Part shown: positions 55,579-64,000 of the stretch, one piece after another
How positions within the stretch are numbered: position 1 is the stretch's first letter
How the letters are laid out: each line of letters begins with the position of its first letter
Position numbers and translations under genes: made by a program
Notes under the pieces: generated by a model
What the model saw: the letters and a program-made list of their open reading frames with translations, nothing else
Told to the model about the DNA's origin: nothing
Databases searched by the model: none
Origin: Bactrocera neohumeralis
Lineage: Eukaryota; Arthropoda; Insecta; Diptera; Tephritidae
DNA: 64,000 nucleotides
Direction: 5' to 3'
NCBI RefSeq assembly: GCF_024586455.1
Contig: NC_065920.1
Location: 73,214,215 to 73,278,214 of the forward strand

Positions 55579-57154
55579 GGACGACTGAGGCACATTTCCG
55601 ATGCCTTCACGAACTCATTGAATGCTTTAAATTACTCAAATACTTGCAATTGTAAAATAGAGTCTCCAAAAGACTTCTGATTTTAACGATTCCATAACTG
55701 GGACCACAAGCTTCTAAGCAAACTCGTTGTTAAACTTTTTCGTTAGTAAAATTCGCCAAAAAATATTTTTACTTCTAATCAAAAAGTCGCCAAGGACACA
55801 CTAATTGACATAAGGATATCGAACTTTATACATTTAATCACGAAATGCTGGCATAATTGTAGTACTAAATTGGCTCGAATAATTCAGTAACCGCGTTTAT
55901 TTTAGATGAGCTCTTATCACAACTTTATATTAACTCTTTTCTGATCGATATCTTTATATTATTTGATATTTACTTAGTTGTTGAAAAGATTAGAATCAAA
56001 AGTTGAGTCTACTGTTTCTTAGAAAATTTCTCTAATCGTGTAGGTCAAGGCTATATTGAGAGGCATGCGTAAGCACTCGAACTTTGTACTACAATAACGA
56101 TAAATATCTCGTCCACGTAACAATATTATAATACACACAATTAAATGATATTATATGACAAGATATGGGTTAACGTTTAAGCATTAAATTTTTCCACTGA
56201 CTGATTTTTGTTTAAACGAGTTCACGCGTAGTATGTATATAATATTAGAGTATTATAGATTTATGAATATTAACTTGGGCATATTTACACTGATTTATAG
56301 CAGCCCTTCTAACATTTACCGGTTTTCCTTAATAATTTGTATTATTATCTTTCCAATGTAATCATTTGCTCAAGCACTTGCATCACTCGCTGTTGTAAGC
56401 ATTTGTTTTTTCTTTTTTCTTCATGTTCGCAGCCACTCGTGCTATTTGCTAAGAAACACTGGTTATTTTTGTATAAATATAATATTTTTTAATTGTCCAC
56501 TGTACTTTCGACTTTCGATGCTATCGCAAATGTAAGTAATTGCATTCAAACTTCTGATTTAAGACCGTAAACATTTGAAGCTCTTAGATGTTAATTGACT
56601 TTTATGGCTTGTTAGTGATTCCGCGGTAGCTGTATTTTTTTGCATAAATTACAATATAATGTGGGGATTCACGCATGCGTTTGGCTAATATGGTTTTTGA
56701 TTTTGAATTTTATTTCAACTGCATTTTTAATTAAATATTTTTTATATATAGAGGCTGTTTCTTGCTAATTTTGGATTGCTAAAACCGAAAATAATAGTAA
56801 ACATTTTTAACACCAAGGGGTGTAGGGCTCAAGCCATCACCATTTACTAAAATAACAAAAACTGCTATACGTAATGGAAAATTTTTGAACTCTATTTCGT
56901 AATCAGGACACCTCAAATACCCCAGAGATCTCTCAGCACATCAGTCACAAAGTTTTCCTTCACATTTGTCGAGAAGTGTTATTATAAATAGCGTAACCCA
57001 CAAAAAAAAGTCGAAAAGGGAGTAATATGACTTAGATGGCCAATTGAATAGAAAGGCTTGAAAACCTCGAATTCATACTTTTTTCATACCAAGATAATTG
57101 AAAAGGCTTCAGGCTGACACATAGATGGCGCTATTAAAATTAAATCCATATGAT
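55579..57154. other. Intergenic, no gene recognised
   Basis: AT-rich DNA without recognisable coding or repeat structure. Confidence 0.4.
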
Positions 57155-57745
57155 TTTTAGTGAAGGATGGTGTGATGTGTAGAAGCTCACGCAAGTGAGG
57201 ATGGTTCTCTGGGCTGAGACGAGTAGGTCCTTGTGGCATTTACTACAGTGGCTGTGTAAAGGATTCGAAATGGAAGAGAGACTCCGTCACCGAGTACTGG
57301 CATTCACCCTGCTGGATGAATGTCTAGCCACATTCCGCATCATAGTGAAGTTCTTCAACATATCGATGTGTGCTTGGTGACTTTAACACCAGGGTGAGCA
57401 AAGAATATATTTTCGCACTACGGTCGGTAAAGTCAGCCTCCATAATGAAAACTCTCCAAATGGGTTGAGGCTGATTGATTTCGCCGGGACCCGAAATATG
57501 GTTATTTGTGGTATTAGATTCCAGCATAGGAAAATTCATCGACTGTCTGAGGATCGGTGGAATCAGAGGAAGAGGAAGACTTCTACTCTGTGGGAAATAC
57601 TAGGTGGGGAGGACCTGGCTACACTTGGAATCTCCAATTGGCGCCAAACAACGAAAAGGAAGAACGACTGGCGCGCTGTTGTACACTCGGCTATGACCGC
57701 GTAAGCGTTATCCACGCCAATAAAGATGAAGAAACCATTATCTTT
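57155..57745 (+). mobile_element. Internally deleted RTE-like retrotransposon copy
   Basis: Begins GAAGGATGGTGTGATGTGTA, like 8966. It retains two short endonuclease pieces (about 57270-57360 and 57365-57540, the latter reading G-L-R-L-I-D-F-A-G-T-R-N-M-V-I) and then jumps straight to the 3' end (about 57565-57740, matching 12430-12540), ending CCACGCCAATAAAGATGAAG. About 3 kb of reverse-transcriptase sequence is missing relative to 8966-12542. Confidence 0.7.
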
Positions 57746-58454
57746 ATTCAACCCACAAAAATAGTCTAAAAGCGTAGGTATGATATGACCTAGGTGGTCA
57801 ATTGTTTGTTCCATATAATAAAAAGCTAACCCACTAGGAAACTCTACAGTTCTAAAAAAGAACCTTTTATATATTATATTTGTATTTGTGTATACTTTAG
57901 CACTTCAATTCCTCTAAGATCTCCAACAACAATTTAATCAAAAATTACGCAAATTTTCGAAACCGCCATTATGTAATACCAAAGCTTACCAAAAATACTT
58001 GAAACAATGACTATCATTAGAACTATTGCGCAAATTAAGAAAAAATGGCTTTATAAAGAATAAATCATGTCAATTGAATGAATGCAGCAATCATAATTAG
58101 CCTGCAATTAAATTAGTCAGTGAACGCCAAACTGTGACGAAATGACAAAAAAACACAAAAGCAAAAACAAAACTGTTGCTAAATCGATTGTCCGATGCAA
58201 AAGCAAAAACAAAAGCAATACAACATAATGAAACTAACTAATTAATTTATTAGTAATCATTGTTTAACGTAAGTCAACTGAGAAGCACAAACAATAAAAA
58301 TGGAGGAGCGTTGTAAGCATGCAAATACAAACATAAATTTATATAAGCAGTTGGTTGGTATAGGTGCCCAGTAGGAAAAAGGGAACTGGTTTTATAGTTA
58401 TGATTACGGCACTGGAAAAACTGATTATTACAATTCGTACCAACAGTTGAACAT
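57746..58454. other. Intergenic, no gene recognised
   Basis: AT-rich; A-rich AAAAACAAAAGCAAAAAC-type simple sequence near 58150-58220. Confidence 0.4.
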
Positions 58455-59350
58455 ACAAAAACTATTTTCTAAAAATATTTAAAAAGTTATAAAAAATTTT
58501 CTATAAATATTTCAAAACTTTTAAAAAATATTCTAAAAATATTTCTAAAACTATAAAAAATATTCTAAAACATTTCAAACATTATAAAAAAATATTCTAA
58601 AAATGTTTAAAAAATTATAAAAATGTATTCTAAAAATATTAAAAAAATGTTTAAAAATTTATTCTAAAAATATTTTAAAATTAACAAAAAAAATATTTCA
58701 AAATTATAAAAAAATATTATGTAAATATTTAAAAAATTTCTACAAATATTTCAAAACTTATAAAAAAATATTCTAAAAATATTTGAAAAAACTATTCTAA
58801 AAATATTTCCATTATTATAAAAAAATATATTATAAAACTATTTCAAAATTAAGAAAAAATATTCTAAAGATATCTTAAAAATTATAAAAAATATTTCAAG
58901 AATTATAAAAACTTATTCTAAAAATATTTCAAAAACTATAAAAAAATATTCAAAATATTTTACAATTATAAAAAAATATATAATATTATTTCAAAAACTA
59001 TAAAAAAAATATTTCAAACTTTAAAAAAAAATATTCTAAAAAATTTCAAATTATGAAATATATTTTAAAAATTATATGAAAAAAAAATTAAAAAAATTAT
59101 GAAATAATATTCTAAAAATGCTTTAAAATTAAAAAAGGAAAAAAATTTAAAAGTTATAAAAAATATTCTAAAAATATTTCAAACATTAAAAAAATATTGT
59201 AGAATTGTAAAAAAAACTTAAAAAAATATTTCAAACATTATAAAAAAAATTATTTTAAACATTATAAAAAAAATATTTCAAAAATTATGAAAAAATATTC
59301 TAAAAATATTTCAAAAATTATAAAAAATATTTTAAAAATTATAAAAAGAA
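58455..59350. repeat. ~30-bp A/T minisatellite
   Basis: About 890 bp of degenerate head-to-tail units of the form TATTCTAAAAATATTTCAAA then AATTATAAAAAA. Monomers vary by small indels. Almost no G or C. Confidence 0.75.
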
Positions 59351-59489
59351 TTTCGTTAGCCTTCGGTGAACGTGGTGTTATCAAGAACTAAAGTTATGTG
59401 AAAAAAGTGAATACATATATAAGTGTATTTTAATTCCAAATGTCGGATTAGAAAATAAAAATTTATAAACCTCAAGTTTTTAATTAAAA

Positions 59490-59705
59490 GTTGTTTTTGT
59501 ATTTGAAACTTTTCTCGCGTTATAATAGAAACCACTCCTATTGAAACAAAATGTGAGTTTTGCCTATAAAGTGGTTATATAATGGATACACTCATATTAA
59601 AAAAAATGATTTTTGTTTTAAAATAGTTATATGTTGGTTATTATATCTGGTAATATATTGGTTATTATATCGATTTCTTTTTTTTTGGTGATAGCGCATC
59701 TGTAG
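59490..59705 (-). repeat. Repeat family C, inverted copy
   Basis: The inverse of TATAACC-type units appears as TGGTTATATAATGG, CACTCATATT and GTTGGTTATTATATC; the left side has TATAATAGAAACCACTC, the inverse of the GAGTGGTTTCTATTATA junction at 27692. Confidence 0.55.
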
Positions 59706-59835
59706 GTGTGCAAGGAAATAAAAATCATATTCAGCAAAAGTATTTTTCTAATAACACTGTATCCACTGGAATATGATTTGTAAGTAATGAATACAAGATT
59801 TCCTACTTTTCATTAAATATATGGAAAACGGCAAT

Positions 59836-59915
59836 CCCATCTATCACTTTATCATGCAAGAGTATAAAATGTTCGGTTACACCAGAACTTAGCCCTTCCT
59901 TACTTGTTAATTCTG
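59836..59915 (-). repeat. Family B repeat, terminal fragment
   Basis: TATCATGCAAGAGTATAAAA then TGTTCGGTTACACCAGAACT and AGCCCTTCCTTACTTGTTAA: the inverted start of family B (45047). Confidence 0.65.
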
Positions 59916-60924
59916 ATTTCTAACTAAAACAGTTCTAGACTTGTATATTTTCTTACAGGGTACATATATATCTGCAAATAATAGTTGCGACTAAATATTT
60001 GCATATACTTAAAAGTGTGTGTGTATATAAGTGTGGAACTTCCGTCAGTTATGCGTGCTTTATGTTAAAATGAAATCTGCCGGCATAACCCAATAAGCAT
60101 TTGCAGTAGACAAGTGCATTGAGAGCTATAATGAAAGAGAGAGTCTCCAGAATTTGAAGCCTTATAAGAATGTAAACGGATTTAAGTGAAAATCTAGTCA
60201 AATACCTCGTATTAACGAGAAGCAGGGATCAGATATAGAATTGTTTGCCTGACTAGTTTCATTCTATGTCTGATTCCTGATAATACACTAGAATAAATTT
60301 TATAAATGGTTCAAAATGGCAGATGAATGGATCTACTTAAATTTTCCTTAGTGTTATGAAGTCTACAGCCAAACTTTCCTCTCCTAATATGACTTGTTTA
60401 AGAAGTTAGGCCAGTCCAGATCGCTAATTTTGACAATTTATTCTGACAGTAAAGAAAAACATTAGAGAATTTCTTTCTTGGAAACTTCTGAGTTTATTAA
60501 AGGTAAACTCTAAGAAAATTGTATTGTGAACTTTATGTGTAGTTTAGTTTATGGTAGACTCATTGACTACAGATCGCAAACTTGTACCACTTTTCTCATG
60601 ACCTATACGAAAGACGCCTTGTTTTAGTTTCAATACTGTCAACAAAAGACTGCCATGATGGGCTGATAGTGAGCCTGCTCAAACGGTGGCCAAACCACGC
60701 CAAACTCTTAATTTGGCTCTGCACTGTACTGTCAAAAATTCTACTTTCTGAATGAAGTAAACGGCCGGCAGCGGCCAGTTTTTGGCAATAGGGCAATTTG
60801 AGGTATTGTGTTAAATAGGAACAACAACACATACATTGATTGGGACTCACCAGAACCGTCGGAAGCTTGGTTAGGAGCTTCTGAGTCACCTTATTGTCGG
60901 GACTTCGAACTAAGAGATTACTAC
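59916..60924. other. Intergenic, no gene recognised
   Basis: The minus-strand open frame 60596-60928 (110 codons) has no recognisable motif and overlaps the start of a repeat. Confidence 0.35.
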
Positions 60925-61165
60925 TCATTTATGTCTTTGTGAAATAATTTTGCTGGTGAGAGTTCTCTTTCAAAAAAGCTAATGAGTATTGATTGTCCCA
61001 GTTTATTGCCAGTCAGAAAGAGGGTGTCTATGAGCTTCCGTCCGTCCCACGATAGTTGGGTAATCAGTCGGGTAACTGGTACTATCCCGGATTTTTTATC
61101 AGGTCAAAACTTATAACTCGACAAAAATCTGCTGCTACAACAACAACAAAAACAAGGTTTTTATG
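60925..61165 (-). repeat. SINE-like short repeat
   Basis: Minus strand: TTGTTGTTGTTGTAGCAGCA, then a CCGGGATAGTACCAGTTACC segment and ACTATCGTGGGACGGACGG. It resembles a short GTTGTTGTAGCAGC repeat that I associate with tephritid genomes. A Pol III box was not clearly identified. Confidence 0.35.
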
Positions 61166-62340
61166 AGTGTGATGTTATGAAATTACTTCCAAAATGGTTA
61201 CTAATAATTTTAACTACATTCGAAAAATCAATTTTATTGAAAAAAATATGGAGTCTTATTACTACACCCTATATTATCTTTCTTAAATATTTTTTAAGAT
61301 GTTTAAGAGCCAGAAATCGATTATAAAGAATATAGACACCTCTCCTACCATTTGATTCAGCAGCAAGTTTCATTTCTGCTTACTTTAAATTATTATTAAT
61401 GTACCAAACCTTGTTCGAAAATTATGGGTTCTCAACTTGGGAGAATTCAAAAACTGAAATTGTCCAAAAAACGCGAAGAAAAGTGAAAAGATTTCAAGGT
61501 CTATGGGGATATTATAGCACTTGCCAAAACACAAATTACCTGTATGTATCTAAATATAAGTATATCTACGTACATATAACCAAACTTTAAGTAAATTCAA
61601 AAAATCACTCTCACTGCGTACGATTTTTGCATAAACAAACAAACCGGCAAATGCTTTAGGAGCTACAAAGGTAGCTGAATCAAAAACCAAACAAAAAAGT
61701 ATATATTGTTATGTATGTATATATATATACTATACTATATATGTACAAACATATATATTTGAGGTATTGTTCTAGCAAAAACCAGTCAAACATCAAATCA
61801 ATAAAGTCAGTAGGTAACGCTGAGGTACACACACACACATACATGCATATTCCTATACACATGTATTTCTCTTGCTTAATAAATGTATTCAACAATCCAA
61901 ATTATTGCTCTGACCAGCCAATATTAATATAGTTATTCATTATTCTAACTGAGTACGAGCATTTCAATTTGATTTTTTATTTAAACATTTTCGTTTGTAC
62001 GACTAGTATGGCGGCAAGCCGGCGCTGAGGTGAAGTGGGTGTGCGCGCTTAGTACGTAGCAGCAGATGGCGTATCGTTATTTTCGCAATAAAAACCACTG
62101 TGCCTGCCGTTTAGAATTTTAGATGCTTTCGAAGTGATTTGCAGTGTTGTTGCGCGTGTCTCGAGGTGATCGCGGATTCCCATAGATTTTAACACGCAAA
62201 CGAAAAATTACTTGCGGCAGTCAAGCAGCACGAAGTAGCGAATTGTAGGCACTGAACGGGAATCCTTTGTAGTGACGTTTGGCGTAAAGAAAGTGAATTT
62301 TATTTCGTTTCGAAAGTGATTTTGGGTAGAAATTTCGAAA
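61166..62340. other. Upstream region of takeout-like gene 3, with microsatellites
   Basis: TA and CA simple repeats at about 61708-61760 and 61827-61860. A GC-richer stretch (61995-62330) directly precedes the ATG and probably holds promoter and 5' UTR; a clean TATA/Inr pair was not found. Confidence 0.4.
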
Positions 62341-62461
62341 ATGTTGCGTGCTTCGCTGTTGCTAATTTTTTTGGTTTGCCTGAATGGCTGGTGTGCGGCG
62401 CAAATTGAACTCAGTGCTGAGTTGCCAACATTGCCCGACTTCAAGCCGGTCACTGAATTGC
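62341..62461 (+). CDS. Takeout/JHBP-like gene 3, exon 1 only
   Basis: ATG at 62341 opens MLRASLLLIFLVCLNGWCAA, a clear signal peptide, followed by QIELSAELPTLPDFKPVTEL and a phase-1 donor (C then GTGAGT at 62462). The sequence and phase match exon 1 of gene 1 (GWCAASFQLKVDMPKLPD). Exon 2, with the C-x9-C pair, must lie more than 1.5 kb downstream, outside the window. The long first intron is typical of this cluster. Expected product: secreted hydrophobic-ligand carrier. Confidence 0.8.
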
Positions 62462-62794
62462 GTGAGTGTCCTGTTAACGTTGAGTGAATTGCAAAAGAGT
62501 AAAAGTGATTATGAAATGTGTAAAGCGAAGAAATGAAGAAAATTATGTCGTTAAATAAGGTGTTTTAGGAACTAATTAAGAATTTGCTAATGAATTATGT
62601 AATCAATATAATTTAACTAGAATATTTTTCAAGGGGTTCTGTTGAAAAAATTAATATTATTAAAAATTTTGAGCTTTCAATTTTTTCACATATTTTTTCT
62701 ATGTTTGGTACGACTTTCTAGAGTTTGACTTACTAGTTACATAGAATTTTAGAAAAAAGTGTTAATTCACAGGCTATAAGTAGCATTATCTCCT

Positions 62795-63170
62795 TTTTCT
62801 TTACTGGTGTATACACCGCTTACGGGATAATAGCCGAGTTAACAACAGCGCACCTCTCCTTTCTTCTTTTCGCAACGTGGCTGCAATTGGAAATTCTAAG
62901 CGAAACCAGGTCCTTCTCCAACTGGTGTTTCCAACGCAGTGGAAGTCTACCTCGTCCTCTGCAACCCCTGGCAGGTATTGCGTCGAATACTTTCAAAGCT
63001 GGAATGTTTTCGTCCATATGTACGACATGACCTAGCCAGCGCAGCCGTTGTCTCTTAAGCTCATCGTTCCATTGAAACCGATATTCGCCATTGCCAATCC
63101 ACAAAAAACCATAAATCCTCCGCAAAACCTTTCTCTCAAAAACTCGTAACTTCGATTCAGAAGATGTGTG
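62795..63170 (-). mobile_element. 5'-truncated RTE-like retrotransposon copy
   Basis: Minus strand: FLWIGNGEYRFQWNDELK, RQRLRWLGHVVHMDENIPAL, KVFDAIPARGCRGRGRLPLR and WKHQLEKDLVSLRISN, the C-terminus of the element at 8966-12542. The 3' end (CCCGTAAGCGGTGTATACAC then AGTAAAGAAAAAGG) matches 12510-12540. It lies in intron 1 of takeout-like gene 3 and has the cleanest frame of the three copies in this region. Confidence 0.7.
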
Positions 63171-63249
63171 TTATTGCAGGTCCATTGTGGTACTTGGTAC
63201 TATATAATTAATCATAAAGTCCTTTATAAATCTACGAAGTCCTTTTTGC

Positions 63250-63700
63250 CAAACACAAATTTTGTTAGGCGTTAAAGTCAATTTTGACTATGTTGCCAAA
63301 GTTATTTTTGAACCACGGTTTTGCAAAAGCTGGACAATTGAGGAGGAAGTGTCTGAATGTTTCTACCTCACCTTCTGCCATGCAACACTTACATTTTGCG
63401 TCCGACTGGACTTTTAGCCTTACAGCATAAATGGCTATCTAGAAAGAACACCTGCGGAAAGCTGAACTTTGTTAAGAGCAAGTAGTTGGGTCCGGAGCTA
63501 CAATGCAAGATAACAACGCGAATCCAACTTTTCATTCCGATGTAAGCGGGTATGGGTAGCCCCTCTTGCTAGCATTAGCGATGCATTCCTTGTTTATCCA
63601 TCTCATCTAATCTTATATTGTATTGCAGCTTTGTCAGGGTAAATGCTCAACTCCTTGAAAGAAGCTGCACTTAGTCGACTAATACTTTAATAGCAGCCGT
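63250..63700 (-). mobile_element. LINE ORF2 C-terminal fragment
   Basis: Minus-strand codons E-T-F-R-H-F-L-L-N-C-P-A-F-A-K-P-W-F-K-N fit the terminal His/Cys block of an I-like LINE. Similar to 12770-12970. Upstream parts are degraded. Confidence 0.45.
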
Positions 63701-63779
63701 CACAATGTCACTCTCATATAAAATTTGGACCTTATAGACAAAAACTGTGCATAATTATAGGCAGTAACTAGTAGTATTC

Positions 63780-64000
63780 ACTTGGTGTCAGTTTCGATCT
63801 ATAAAGCTCCCTTCTGGCGAGTGACCTTCAATGTGTGTGGCCTGGTGTTATCCTGATGACTGAAAAAAGTTTTCTCTACTATTGGCCAAAGCTGACTGAC
63901 AGACAGTCCAATTGTTGATAACACAAATCCGAATTGAGATTTGGGGGATGGGGAAACTGCTTATAAGAGATGGTTGTACGGCAATCTCATCAAAAGCTCT
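63780..64000 (-). mobile_element. Mariner transposase fragment at window edge
   Basis: Minus-strand codons near 63860-63810 read F-x-Q-S-S-G-x-H-Q-A-T-H, i.e. a frameshifted F-H-Q-D-N-A-R-P-H-T block with the second catalytic Asp, followed by a K-V-T-R-Q-K-like segment. It probably continues beyond the window. Confidence 0.45.

Noticed and set aside
60596..60928. 110-codon minus-strand open frame
   Set aside because: No domain seen and it abuts a short repeat; probably chance.

Overview
The window looks like AT-rich nuclear DNA of a higher fly, most likely a true fruit fly (Tephritidae). The basis is spliced secreted juvenile-hormone-binding/takeout-like genes, intronless C/EBP-like bZIP genes with fly TATA/Inr promoters, and a dense background of Tc1/mariner remnants, non-LTR retrotransposon pieces and short repeats of a kind I associate with tephritids. 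The genus cannot be fixed from sequence reading alone. From memory, two fly bZIP genes lie close to a takeout-type cluster on Drosophila chromosome arm 2L (CG16813/CG16815 near CG16820/CG5945/CG5867). That synteny is a hypothesis to test, not an observation.

Layout. 0-5 kb: transposon remnants, including a 1.78 kb DNA transposon (3178-4959) with CACTGG ends that carries a decayed copy of an uncharacterised multi-copy arthropod protein. 5-17 kb: bZIP gene 1 (5246-5983, +), a decayed partial duplicate of it (7985-8965) interrupted by an RTE-like retrotransposon (8966-12542) that itself holds a second retrotransposon (11173-11991), and bZIP gene 2 (15701-16984, -). 17-29 kb: repeats, mariner, DDE and Tc1-like debris. 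29-30.4 kb: bZIP gene 3 (29176-30420, +) with a TATA/Inr promoter and four forkhead-type motifs upstream. 32.7-49 kb: two tandem takeout/JHBP genes (exons 32746?-38697 and 41543-49023, both +) with very long, transposon-filled first introns. 49-62 kb: intergenic repeats. 62.3 kb to the end: exon 1 of a third takeout/JHBP gene whose remaining exons lie outside the window.

The three bZIP genes are paralogues with a shared basic region (N-T-I-A-C-R) but different zippers: gene 3 has a recognisable zipper, gene 2 a short degenerate one, and gene 1 stops right after the basic region. They are presumably nuclear DNA-binding proteins. The takeout-like genes encode secreted carriers of small hydrophobic ligands. 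Genes 1 and 2 have identical exon 2 (381 nt) and exon 3 (147 nt) lengths and all introns in phase 1, which supports both models. Exon 1 of gene 1 appears frameshifted in its signal peptide, and gene 2 has gained a mucin-like N-terminal extension.

No tRNA, rRNA, CRISPR array or prokaryotic operon was seen. Most other open frames are chance or sit inside transposon fragments.
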